Shown here: positions 1 through 7,124 of the stretch, in pieces
Numbering within the stretch: position 1 is the first letter of the stretch
Layout: each line of letters opens with the position of its first letter
DNA from: Ferrimonas gelatinilytica
Lineage (GTDB): Bacteria; Pseudomonadota; Gammaproteobacteria; Enterobacterales; Shewanellaceae
Direction: 5' to 3'
Assembly (NCBI RefSeq): GCF_039544205.1
Contig: NZ_BAABLF010000006.1
Location: 310,001 to 374,000 of the forward strand
Length of the DNA: 64,000 bases
Notes under the pieces: model-generated
The model's database searches: none
Told to the model about the DNA's origin: nothing
The model's input: only the letters and a program-made list of their open reading frames with translations
Program-made: the position numbers and the translations under genes

Positions 1-314
1 GGGGCGCTGTCGAGCAGTGCCTTTCCTTCATCGCTGAGAAACAGTTGAACCCTGCGTTTGTCAGCAGTATCTCGTACACGCTGCACCAAGCCGCGACTCT
101 CCAGGCGGTCGATGATGGAGGTCACAGTGGCGGGGCTCAGATTCACCGCGCTGGCCACCTGACGGGCGATGGCCCCATCGAGTTGAGCGATCTGTTTCAT
201 CACCAGTAACTGTGGACCGGTGAGACCCGCGTCCTTGCTCAGCTTGCGGCTGTACAGGTCGATGGCGCGGATCACCTTGCGCAGTGAGATCAGCAGCTGT
301 TCATGTTTTTCCAT
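1..314 (-). CDS. MarR-family transcriptional regulator (C-terminus off the window)
   Basis: The minus-strand frame opens with ATG at 314, preceded by a GGGGGAG ribosome site, and is still open at base 1, so about 104 N-terminal residues are visible. They match the MarR winged-helix core: an N-terminal helix (MEKHEQLLISLRK), then the recognition part with LSPATVTSIIDRLESRGLV, then the start of the wing (RVRDTADKRRVQLFLSDEGK). MarR proteins are dimeric repressors that bind palindromic operators and are often released by small ligands or stress. It lies 117 bases after the symporter at the tail of the ectoine operon and in the same direction. MarR-type proteins (EctR, CosR) are known repressors of ectoine genes in other proteobacteria, so control of this operon is a reasonable inference, but the usual position is upstream of ectA and the gene could have another target. 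Confidence 0.85.
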   Translation of the reverse strand, partial: MEKHEQLLISLRKVIRAIDLYSRKLSKDAGLTGPQLLVMKQIAQLDGAIARQVASAVNLSPATVTSIIDRLESRGLVQRVRDTADKRRVQLFLSDEGKALLDSA

Positions 315-423
315 AAGGCTCCCCCGGTCTGTGGTGACAGGGCCCCTGGGTCGTGATTGTGCTGGCTCCCGCAGGGGGGCCGGTGGGGCCATGTTCAATA
401 AGGCAAGCCAATGATCCTACTAT

Positions 424-443
424 GTATCGTCTTAGCATGATAC
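424..443. promoter_or_regulatory. Imperfect palindrome between the symporter and the MarR gene
   Basis: The 20 bases have GTATC and GATAC arms with only partial symmetry inside. They overlap the stop of the symporter gene and sit about 110 bases upstream of the MarR start. MarR proteins commonly bind 16-20 base palindromes near their own promoter, so this could be an autoregulatory site. It has no resemblance to the CGAAT sites in front of ectA, which argues against the same protein binding both. Confidence 0.2.
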
Positions 444-1850
444 GGCCCTGCGTCGGCTTTCCCAGCCCAGAGTCAGGGCAAAGACCAGCAGGCCGGTCAG
501 GATCCCCACCATCCCTTCGTAAAGGGCGTTGTGCAGTCCCAAATAGCGCCACGCCAGGGCCGCGAGCACGCCGCCAAACAGGGTGAGCAGAGCTTGTGAC
601 TGGGTTGGTTGCTGACCCCAAACCCAGAGCAGCAGCAGCGGGGCAAAGGCAGAAGCCAGGGTGGACCAGGAGAAGATCACCATGGTGAAGACACTCTGGT
701 TGAAACCCAGGGCCAGGGCGAGGGCCAGCAGGGTGATGGCAAAGGTGGCCCCCCGCAACTGCCATCGCTTTTTCTTCGGTGTCGGCATCAGGTCATGGGT
801 CAGCGCCGCGGAGCAGGCCAGCACCAGCGAGTCAGCGGTAGAGATGGTGGCGGCGAAGATCCCGGCCAGAATGAGACCCACCAGGGGAGCGGGGAGGAGA
901 TCCCGAGCCATCATCGGCAACGCCAGCTCCGCATCAAAACTGGCGGGATCCGCCAGCAGCACGCGGCTAAGCAGGCCGACGCCGGTGGCTGCGCTGTAGA
1001 ACAGCAGAAACCAGAGGTAGTACCAGAGGCGAACGCGCACCAGCTGATCTGCCCGCTGCAGCGTCATGAAGCGTACCATCACGTGGGGCTGACCCATGAC
1101 GCTGAGTCCGGCAAAGAGCCAACTGACGGCGAAGGCGATACCACCGGCCAGACCGGGAAAGGCGAGCTCTTCCGGCGTCCAGTTCGTAAAGCCCGGCACC
1201 TCCCGCATCGCCTGCAAGGCCCCTTCTGGGCCGCCCATCTCGGTGGTGGCGACCCACAGCAGCAGTCCCATGGCGACCATCATCACGATGGACTGGGCCG
1301 CGTCGGTCCAGATGGACGCACGGATCCCGCCGGCCAGGCAGTAGATCACCACCAGGGTGGCGCCCATGAAGGCGCCGGCATAGTGGGGCCACTCCAGAAG
1401 CACCTGCAGCGCCTTACTGCCGGCCAGCAGCTGCGCGGCAGCATAGGTGGTCAGGAAGAGTAAGCTCAGCAGTGCGATGCTGCGACGCAGGGCAGGGCGA
1501 TCTGTCCCGTCCCAACTGGCCAGAAGACCGGCATAACTTACGGCACCGGTCTGCTCGGTGGCTTCGCGCAGGCGCCGGTGCACCAGCAGGGAGGCGATAA
1601 GATCCCCGGTGATCCAGCCAAACATCAGCCACAGGGCACTGAATCCCGCCACGTAGGTGTAACCGATGACCCCGATGAACATGTAGCCGCTGTTGTTGGT
1701 GGCAACGGCGGAAAGGCCCACCAGCCAGGGCGGCACGCTTCGGCTGGCCAGGTAGTAGTCGCTGGCGGTGCCACGGCTCTTCAGGTAGGAGAGCAGGCCG
1801 ACAATAAGAAAGCCGGCCATAAACAGGAAAAAACTGGTACTGATGGTCAC
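432..1850 (-). CDS. Sodium:solute symporter (SSS family) at the end of the ectoine operon
   Basis: A 472-residue, almost wholly hydrophobic protein with about 13 predicted membrane segments. It belongs to the SSS (PutP/PanF-like) family: the first helices are followed by SDYYLASRSVPPWLVGLSA and the typical NNSGYMFIG stretch, and a later segment reads GIFAATISTADS, the region that binds Na+ in this family. Such carriers import small solutes such as proline, pantothenate, sugars or osmolytes with sodium. The start is GTG at 1850, overlapping the stop of the TPR gene in a GTGA junction, so translation is probably coupled. Position at the end of ect genes suggests uptake of ectoine or another compatible solute. 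The substrate is an inference; it is not a BCCT or TRAP carrier, the usual ectoine importers. Confidence 0.8.
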   Translation of the reverse strand: MTISTSFFLFMAGFLIVGLLSYLKSRGTASDYYLASRSVPPWLVGLSAVATNNSGYMFIGVIGYTYVAGFSALWLMFGWITGDLIASLLVHRRLREATEQTGAVSYAGLLASWDGTDRPALRRSIALLSLLFLTTYAAAQLLAGSKALQVLLEWPHYAGAFMGATLVVIYCLAGGIRASIWTDAAQSIVMMVAMGLLLWVATTEMGGPEGALQAMREVPGFTNWTPEELAFPGLAGGIAFAVSWLFAGLSVMGQPHVMVRFMTLQRADQLVRVRLWYYLWFLLFYSAATGVGLLSRVLLADPASFDAELALPMMARDLLPAPLVGLILAGIFAATISTADSLVLACSAALTHDLMPTPKKKRWQLRGATFAITLLALALALGFNQSVFTMVIFSWSTLASAFAPLLLLWVWGQQPTQSQALLTLFGGVLAALAWRYLGLHNALYEGMVGILTGLLVFALTLGWESRRRAVSC

Positions 1851-2803
1851 GAAGCCTCCGTGCCGGGCGAGCTCAGGTTTTCAGCGATTTGATTCAACTG
1901 GCCACCCTGTTCCAATGGTTTGAGCTGGGGGTCTTTGCGGGCGGAATCCAGGTACTCCGGAGAGAGGGTGATCGCCTGTTCCAGGTAGCGACTGGCGTCG
2001 TCCAGTTGCTTCAGGCAAGCACAGGCGCAGGCGAGTTGGTAGAGCGCATGGGCGTTATCCGGCACCTGCTGCAGAGCCTGGTGGCAGAGGTTGGCGGCCC
2101 ACTTAGGCTCACCCAGTTCCAGCACCGCATCGGCCTTGTAGGAGAGCGCTTCCACATCGTCCGGGCGCAGCTTGAGGATCTGATCGTAGACCGCGATTTT
2201 CGCCTCTTCGCTGAACTCCTGGCTCGCCCGCAGCCAGAGGGCGTGAACCTCGTTGGTCTGCTCCAGCGCTTCGGCGTTGGCGGTGATCAACACCTCCTTG
2301 GCGGAGAGTTGCTCCTCGACAGAGTTGAGGCGCTTCTCATAGCGGCTGATCAACTTGGTGACCTCCTGATCGGTCAGCACCAGCGCTTTCTCTTTGATGT
2401 CGCGGATGGAGGTCCAGCCCACCAGCACCAGCAGCGAGGAGACGCCCGCTACCAGGTAGAAAAAGTAGGTGACGGTATCCGTCGCGTAGGTCACCGAGTG
2501 GTTGGCCAGGCGAAGTTCCCGCTCGTTGAGGGTGGAGAGAAACTCCGCCCGTTGCCCCTGCAACTCGGTGCGCAGCGATTTCACCTCGTCGATCAGATAG
2601 CGCTCGATGAAGGGGGTGTAGAGCGGAGCCTCCAGCGTCTCGACACGCTGCTCTAGGCGATGCTGCGCCTCGGCTTGTATCGCGTCTTCAGGAGCCTCTG
2701 ACGGAGCCTCTGCCGGGGGCTCGTTGGCCAAAGCCCCGGCAGAGGTGGTGAGGAGCAGTAGGGTCAGTAACAAAATTTTAGGCAGCACAGATCGCGTACT
2801 CAT
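1847..2803 (-). CDS. Membrane-anchored TPR-repeat protein in the ectoine operon
   Basis: A 318-residue protein not recognised as a named family. It starts with a signal-like segment (about residues 9-26, rich in Leu and Thr, ending ALA), followed by a Pro/Ala/Glu-rich stretch, a helical region, and a second hydrophobic segment near 112-128 (FFYLVAGVSSLLVLVGW). After a charged probable coiled coil (about 140-190), the C-terminal third holds tetratricopeptide-like repeats: one around EAKIAVYDQILKLRPDDVEA, then PDNAHALYQLACACACLKQ and a repeat ending in EQAITLSPEY. TPRs bind proteins, so a scaffold or sensor role is possible. The start overlaps the aspartokinase end by 26 bases and the end overlaps the symporter start, so all three are probably translated from one message. 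Whether it partners with the symporter is unknown. Confidence 0.7.
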   Translation of the reverse strand: MSTRSVLPKILLLTLLLLTTSAGALANEPPAEAPSEAPEDAIQAEAQHRLEQRVETLEAPLYTPFIERYLIDEVKSLRTELQGQRAEFLSTLNERELRLANHSVTYATDTVTYFFYLVAGVSSLLVLVGWTSIRDIKEKALVLTDQEVTKLISRYEKRLNSVEEQLSAKEVLITANAEALEQTNEVHALWLRASQEFSEEAKIAVYDQILKLRPDDVEALSYKADAVLELGEPKWAANLCHQALQQVPDNAHALYQLACACACLKQLDDASRYLEQAITLSPEYLDSARKDPQLKPLEQGGQLNQIAENLSSPGTEAS

Positions 2804-4211
2804 GGTTGTGGGGCTCGATCAGGCAGCGGTGCAGCGCCTTGACCGCTTCGGCGTACTCTTTGTCGTCGATGACGAAGCGGATCTCCACCTGGCGCATGGT
2901 CTGCTGCAGCGCCACGACGCCGATGTCGTGTTCGGCCAGGGCGGATACCGAACGGGAGAGGACACCGGGGATGGTCATGTCGCTGCCGATGGCAGAAACG
3001 ATGCACACCTTGCGGGTGCTGAACTCCGCACCGGGGAAGTGCTGTTGCAGTCCCTCCACCACGCGGCGAACCTTCTTCAGCCCGGCATCCACATAGTGGG
3101 TGATGCTGTTGGCATTGAGGTCTTTGCCCAGAACCCGAACCTTGAACTGCTCCAGAATGGCCTGGATCTGCGGCTCGATGGAGCGCTCGCCCGCCATGTC
3201 CTGGTCAAAAAGCTCGATCGCCACCACGTTCTGACGCCCAGCGATGATCTCCACACAGGGCTCCTGGGAGACGTAATCGGTATCGATCAGCGTGCCGCTG
3301 TGGTCCGGTTCGAAGGTGTTCTTGACCCGGATCGGGATCCCCTGTTTGCGCAGCCCCTTGGCAGCTCGCGGGTGGATCGCCTCCATCCCCAGATTGGCCA
3401 GTTGATCCGCCACATCGTAGTTGGTGCGGCCGATGGGCACCGCCTCATCGACACCCACGATGTTGGGATCGGCGCTGCTGAGGTGGTACTCCTTGTGGAT
3501 GATCGCCTCACGTGCCCCGGTCAGGCTGGCGATGCGGCTGAAGGTCATCTCCGAATAGCCCCGGTCAAAGGTGTTCATCAACCCCTCCTGGCATTGGGCG
3601 TAGCCGGTGACGATCGGCAGCTCCTTGCCGGGATCGATTTCGGCAAACGCCTGGGTGATTTTGTCATCCAGGGGTTGCAGATCCGCATCGCGCCAGCCGG
3701 TGAGGTCGATAAAGCGGGCGTTGACCCCCTCCGCCTGCAGCAGCAGTGCCAGGTTGAAGGCGCTGTGCGCTTCCCCCAGGGAGGCGAGCAACTCGCGAAC
3801 AGTTTGCAGCTGCCCGGAGAGGTTGAAATGGCCGTAGGAGGTCAGGCGCAGCAGATCCGTCATACAGCTGCGTGCCCCCTCTATCCGTTCGGTGATGAAC
3901 TGGTCGGCCTGTGCTTGCAGGGAGGGATCGGTAAAGAGCCGGTCGTTGATCGCCTGCATGGCATCTCCGGCCTTGGCCAGTGCTCCCACCCAGGACCAGT
4001 GGTTATCATCGGAAGCGAAGTGGGCAAAAACACCGGGCTCACCGGTTTTTTTGTGCTCCAGCAGGGCATTGGTCACCCCGCCGTAGGCAGAGACAACGAA
4101 GATACGGCCATAGAGGGACGCGTCCGGTTGGTTGGGGCGGATGATGTTATTGAGCACGGCCTGGTAGTCACTCATGGAGGTGCCACCGATTTTTTCTACG
4201 GTATGACTCAT
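2778..4211 (-). CDS. ask: Aspartate kinase of the ectoine operon (Ask_Ect)
   Basis: The enzyme phosphorylates L-aspartate, the first step to the aspartate semialdehyde used by EctB. The 477 residues carry the amino-acid-kinase N-terminus (VEKIGGTSMSDYQAV, the KxGGTS nucleotide motif), the catalytic stretch FDRGYSEMTFSRIA (about 225-240) and two ACT domains after about residue 330 (VVAIELFDQDM and KVCIVSAIGSDMTIPGV). This is the specialised branch found in ect operons, known in other bacteria to be less feedback-inhibited. The start ATG at 4211 has AAGGAGAG upstream, though at a long distance. It follows ectC after a 101-base spacer holding a strong hairpin, and overlaps the TPR gene at its end. 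The identification is firm from family features and context. Confidence 0.93.
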   Translation of the reverse strand: MSHTVEKIGGTSMSDYQAVLNNIIRPNQPDASLYGRIFVVSAYGGVTNALLEHKKTGEPGVFAHFASDDNHWSWVGALAKAGDAMQAINDRLFTDPSLQAQADQFITERIEGARSCMTDLLRLTSYGHFNLSGQLQTVRELLASLGEAHSAFNLALLLQAEGVNARFIDLTGWRDADLQPLDDKITQAFAEIDPGKELPIVTGYAQCQEGLMNTFDRGYSEMTFSRIASLTGAREAIIHKEYHLSSADPNIVGVDEAVPIGRTNYDVADQLANLGMEAIHPRAAKGLRKQGIPIRVKNTFEPDHSGTLIDTDYVSQEPCVEIIAGRQNVVAIELFDQDMAGERSIEPQIQAILEQFKVRVLGKDLNANSITHYVDAGLKKVRRVVEGLQQHFPGAEFSTRKVCIVSAIGSDMTIPGVLSRSVSALAEHDIGVVALQQTMRQVEIRFVIDDKEYAEAVKALHRCLIEPHNHEYAICAA

Positions 4212-4275
4212 GCGGATCTCTTCTCTCCTTAGATTGGACCTGGGATGGCGAACGGGCGGGGGTCTTTGGATTAAG

Positions 4276-4303
4276 GGTCAGCCTCCTGAGAGGGAGGCTG
4301 ACC
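4276..4303 (-). promoter_or_regulatory. Intra-operon hairpin between ectC and ask
   Basis: Two perfect 11-base arms (GGTCAGCCTCC and GGAGGCTGACC) enclose a 6-base loop in the gap between ectC and ask. In the direction of transcription the stem is followed by CTTAATCC rather than a run of T, so it is not a good intrinsic terminator. It could block 3' exonucleases and protect the ectABC part of the message, or cause partial termination. Confidence 0.5.
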
Positions 4304-4316
4304 TATTTCGCCTCTT

Positions 4317-4715
4317 TTAGGCGGTGACCTCTTCCGCCTCCAGCGGGTAGACGCCATCGGCGTCGTGCGTTTCTTTGCCGTTGAGGGCGGGGTTGAAAAC
4401 GCAGGCGAACTGGATGTCGCTCTTGGCCCGGAGCAGGTGCTTGTCGTGCTTATCGAGGATGTAGATGGTGCCCGGCTTAATGGGGTACACCTTGCCATCG
4501 TCACAGGTTTCCACCTCTCCTTCGCCGCTGATGCAGTAGACCGACTCCAGATGGTTCTGATAGTGGATCGGAGTCTCGGTACCGGCGTAGATGGTGGTGA
4601 TGTGGAAAGAGAAGCCCATGTTGTCGTTTTTCAGCAGCAGGCGGGTGCTCTCCCAGTTGTCGCTGACGATGCGACGTTGGCTCTTATTGGCGTCTTGCAG
4701 GTTACGAACGATCAT
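4317..4715 (-). CDS. ectC: L-ectoine synthase
   Basis: EctC closes N-gamma-acetyl-diaminobutyrate to ectoine with loss of water, the last step of the pathway, in the cytoplasm. The 132-residue length is typical. It is a one-domain cupin: the metal ligands known from studied EctC proteins are all present, as Glu57 (NHLESVYCISGEGEVE), Tyr85 and His93 (GTIYILDKHDKHLL). The N-terminus MIVRNLQDANKSQRRI is characteristic. It follows ectB by 27 bases. No ectD hydroxylase is found in the window, so the product here is ectoine rather than 5-hydroxyectoine unless ectD lies elsewhere. Confidence 0.97.
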   Translation of the reverse strand: MIVRNLQDANKSQRRIVSDNWESTRLLLKNDNMGFSFHITTIYAGTETPIHYQNHLESVYCISGEGEVETCDDGKVYPIKPGTIYILDKHDKHLLRAKSDIQFACVFNPALNGKETHDADGVYPLEAEEVTA

Positions 4716-4742
4716 AGTGTCAATCCTTTGCTCAAATGAAAT

Positions 4743-6008
4743 TCAGGATACTTTGCGATTTTCTTGTTCCAGCACGGCATTCACGCTCTGGCTGAGGATG
4801 TTGAGTCCCTCCTCCAGCTCCGCCTGGGTGATGGTGAGGCTGCACAGGCACTTGATCACCTCGCCGTCGGCGCCGGAGGTCTCGATGATGAGGCCGCGCT
4901 GGAACGCCTCGGCGCAGATCTTGCTTGCCAGATCACCGGAGCGGCTGGCCAGTCCCTGCATCATGCCGCGGCCCTTACGGGTAAAGATCCCGCCGGCGCT
5001 GGCATTGATGCTGTCCAGACGTTGGGCCAGCCACTTGGCCTTTTTCTGGATCTCGAACTGGAAGGCACCATCCTGCCAGTAGTGGTTGAGGGCGGCCGTC
5101 GCGGTAACAAAGGCGTGGTTGTTGCCCCGGAAGGTGCCGTTGTGCTCACCGGGTTTCCAGCAGTCCAGTTCCGGTTTCATCAGCACCAGGGCAAAGGGCA
5201 GGCCGAATCCGGACAGGGACTTGGAGAGGGTGATGATGTCGGGCTCAAAGCCGGTATTTTCGAAACTGAAGAAGTGACCGCTGCGGCCACAGCCAGCTTG
5301 AATGTCATCGGCGATCAACAGGATGTCGTGGCGACGACAGATCTTCTGCAGGCGCTGCAGCCAGGTTTTGGTGGCGCAGTTCAGGCCACCCTCACCCTGG
5401 ATCACCTCCAGCAGAACCGCCGCAGGGTGGTCCAGGCCGGAGCTGCCATCGTCCAGCATCGTCTCAAACAGCGCCAGGCTGTCGACACCCTCGGCATAGC
5501 CCTCGTAGGGGAGGCGGGTGATGTTACCCAGGCCCACGCCGGCACCGCCGCGGTGGTGCTGGTTGCCCGTGGCGGCAACGGCACCCAGGGTGCAGCCGTG
5601 GAAGCCGTTGGTGAAGGCAACGATGTTGCTGCGACCGGTGACCTTGCGGGCCAGCTTCATCGCGGCTTCAACGGCGTTGGCACCGGTGGGACCAGTAAAC
5701 TGCAGCTTATAGTTCATCTCCCGGGGCGCCAGGATCAGCGACTGAAAGGTGTCCAGGAACTGCGCCTTTGCCTCGGTGTGCATGTCCAGACCGTGGGCTA
5801 CGCCATCATTGTTGATGTACTCCAGCAGCGCCTCTTTGAGCACCGGGTTGTTGTGGCCGTAGTTAAGTGTTCCGGCGCCCGCCAGGAAGTCGAGATAGCG
5901 CTTGCCCTCCTGATCAAACAGGCAGGCACCCTGGGCGCGACCAAACATTACGGGGAATGAGCGGGCGTAGCTTTGAACGTCGGATTCAAGCTGATCAAAC
6001 GGAGTCAT
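4743..6008 (-). CDS. ectB: Diaminobutyrate-2-oxoglutarate transaminase
   Basis: EctB transfers an amino group from glutamate to aspartate semialdehyde to give 2,4-diaminobutyrate. It is a PLP-dependent class-III aminotransferase of 421 residues, the usual size. Visible hallmarks are FTGPTGANAVEAAMKLAR (about 104-121, phosphate binding), the acidic LLIADDIQAGCGRSG (about 230-244) holding the cofactor ring Asp, and ITLSKSLSG with the Schiff-base Lys263. ATG at 6008 overlaps the ectA stop as ATGA, implying translational coupling. The reading frame is intact. Confidence 0.97.
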   Translation of the reverse strand: MTPFDQLESDVQSYARSFPVMFGRAQGACLFDQEGKRYLDFLAGAGTLNYGHNNPVLKEALLEYINNDGVAHGLDMHTEAKAQFLDTFQSLILAPREMNYKLQFTGPTGANAVEAAMKLARKVTGRSNIVAFTNGFHGCTLGAVAATGNQHHRGGAGVGLGNITRLPYEGYAEGVDSLALFETMLDDGSSGLDHPAAVLLEVIQGEGGLNCATKTWLQRLQKICRRHDILLIADDIQAGCGRSGHFFSFENTGFEPDIITLSKSLSGFGLPFALVLMKPELDCWKPGEHNGTFRGNNHAFVTATAALNHYWQDGAFQFEIQKKAKWLAQRLDSINASAGGIFTRKGRGMMQGLASRSGDLASKICAEAFQRGLIIETSGADGEVIKCLCSLTITQAELEEGLNILSQSVNAVLEQENRKVS

Positions 6009-6514
6009 GAAATCACCTTTTGTTGAGTAAATGGGCCGATACGGAACTGCATCTCGGTCTGATGCTGATCTTGGAAATGGCGTTGCTGGTCGAACTGCAC
6101 CGATTCCTTACCGTCGCACTCCAGAGTGCGCTGGAGTCGCTTGAACAGTGCCCAGGAGGCGTCGTTATCCGGCGTGATCGTGGTTTCCAGGAAGGAAACG
6201 TCACGACAGGCGGGCTTCGCCAGAAGCTGGCACAACATTCGATGCGCCAACCCCTGTCCGCGCGCCTCGGCAGCGACCACCACCTGCCACACAAACAGGG
6301 TGTTGGGGCGTTCGGGGATCCGGTAACCGGAGATAAACCCGATCAGGCGGCCGTCCTGGCGGGCGGCAATGGCGGTGTCGGCAAAGTGACTGCACTGCAG
6401 CAGGTTGCAGTAAAGCGAGTTGGGATCCAGCGGGGGCGAGTTCTTGACCAGGGCATGCAACTCGACGGCGTCCGTTGCATCAGGGGTGGTGAAGGTGGTG
6501 TTTAGACCAGACAT
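6005..6514 (-). CDS. ectA: Diaminobutyrate acetyltransferase
   Basis: EctA acetylates the gamma-amino group of 2,4-diaminobutyrate using acetyl-CoA. The start chosen is ATG at 6514 (MSGLNTTFTTPD), because AAGGAAAGAG lies just upstream and the promoter and operator elements occupy the bases before it. A longer reading from 6586 would run through that promoter. The 169 residues form a GNAT fold: the acetyl-CoA loop is VVVAAEARGQGLAHRML, with the Gln/Arg-x-x-Gly-x-Gly/Ala pattern, followed by FLETTITPDNDAS, typical of EctA. First gene of the operon, with ectB overlapping its stop. Confidence 0.95.
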   Translation of the reverse strand: MSGLNTTFTTPDATDAVELHALVKNSPPLDPNSLYCNLLQCSHFADTAIAARQDGRLIGFISGYRIPERPNTLFVWQVVVAAEARGQGLAHRMLCQLLAKPACRDVSFLETTITPDNDASWALFKRLQRTLECDGKESVQFDQQRHFQDQHQTEMQFRIGPFTQQKVIS

Positions 6515-6533
6515 CTCTTTCCTTGACGAAGTT

Positions 6534-6551
6534 CCATTCGTTATCGAATGG
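6534..6551. promoter_or_regulatory. Perfect palindrome (putative operator) between ectA promoter and start
   Basis: CCATTCG-TTAT-CGAATGG, two exact 7-base arms and a 4-base spacer, located 19 bases upstream of the ectA ATG and at about the predicted transcription start. It fits a dimeric repressor site that would block initiation. Two more CGAAT/ATTCG inverted pairs occur at 6574-6583 and 6821-6831. Which protein binds is not shown; the MarR protein at the far end of the operon is the candidate. Confidence 0.55.
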
Positions 6552-6557
6552 CTCAAA

Positions 6558-6586
6558 ATGTTAGGGTTCGTATCATTCGAATGCAA
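6558..6586 (-). promoter_or_regulatory. Predicted sigma70 promoter of ectA
   Basis: Reading the minus strand, TTGCAT (6586-6581) and TAACAT (6563-6558) are separated by exactly 17 bases, and initiation would fall close to 6551, about 37 bases before the ectA start. The spacer contains the palindrome CATTCGAATG, so a bound regulator would cover both promoter elements. Confidence 0.6.
6574..6583. promoter_or_regulatory. Second CATTCGAATG palindrome, inside the ectA promoter
   Basis: A perfect 10-base palindrome lying in the spacer next to the -35 hexamer. It shares the ATTCG/CGAAT half-sites with the operator-like repeat at 6534-6551, but without a spacer between halves, so the geometry differs. 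The flanking bases (TTCGTATC before it) add a further TTCG/CGAA pair. Confidence 0.45.
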
Positions 6587-7048
6587 CCATAATGTTAATG
6601 ATCGTGGTGATGGGTGTCACCAGGACGTTGGACGGAAAAGTTTACAATTGGCCGGAAAGGCCTGGTGCAATGGGAATCTTGCGACTTTCCAGTACGTTGA
6701 AGTTGCGGTTTGGTCGAGGAGATCTTCTTGAGTTTTCCTCGGGAGAGCGGGGAACGTTTCGTTCGAAAGCGTAATCAAGACGGCATTGGGTGATGCGATC
6801 CCTTAAAAATGATACCGGTACGAATCATTCGTTGTGTAACTCAGTGGGTGGCTGGGTATAACTGCAGTGCAGGGGCCGGTTCCGAGGGGCCCCGAAACCG
6901 GGGTTGGAAGAGGACGCCAAGGGTTTGGGTGCCGGAGCCGGATGTGGCTCTTTGCTGTTGCCAGAACGGCAGGACTTAGTGGACGAGACTTAGTGGACAG
7001 GAATCACGAATCAACGTACCCGTGCAACCGCGAGTATGGAGGCCGTTG
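6587..7048. other. Long non-coding region upstream of ectA
   Basis: About 460 bases with no credible gene: the short open frames lack ribosome sites and have no protein-like composition. It holds a third inverted CGAAT/ATTCG pair at 6821-6831 (CGAAT-C-ATTCG) directly after a TACCGGTA palindrome, roughly 240 bases upstream of the ectA -35. Apart from that nothing is recognised. Its length suggests room for distal regulation of the osmolyte operon. Confidence 0.5.
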
Positions 7049-7076
7049 AAAAAAGGCGGCCCCGATAGGGCCGCCT
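7049..7076 (-). terminator. Intrinsic terminator of the yjfL-type operon
   Basis: Perfect 9-base stem AGGCGGCCC / GGGCCGCCT with loop CGATA; on the minus strand it is followed by a run of T (A-run at 7050-7054). It lies 49 bases after the stop of the ATP-grasp gene. Confidence 0.9.
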
Positions 7077-7124
7077 GGTGATGCGCTCTTGTACGCCGGG
7101 TAACTAAACGCGGCGGGTCGCCCC

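Noticed and set aside
609..1463. Long plus-strand open frame of 284 codons
   Set aside because: Lies opposite the symporter gene in a GC-rich frame; composition (Gln/Gly/His-rich) and absence of a ribosome site mark it as a shadow.
2724..4232. 502-codon open frame opposite ask
   Set aside because: Mirror of the aspartokinase codon pattern; no family features.
5986..6586. Longer ectA start at 6586
   Set aside because: It would translate through the promoter and operator elements; ATG 6514 has a good ribosome site and the right family length.
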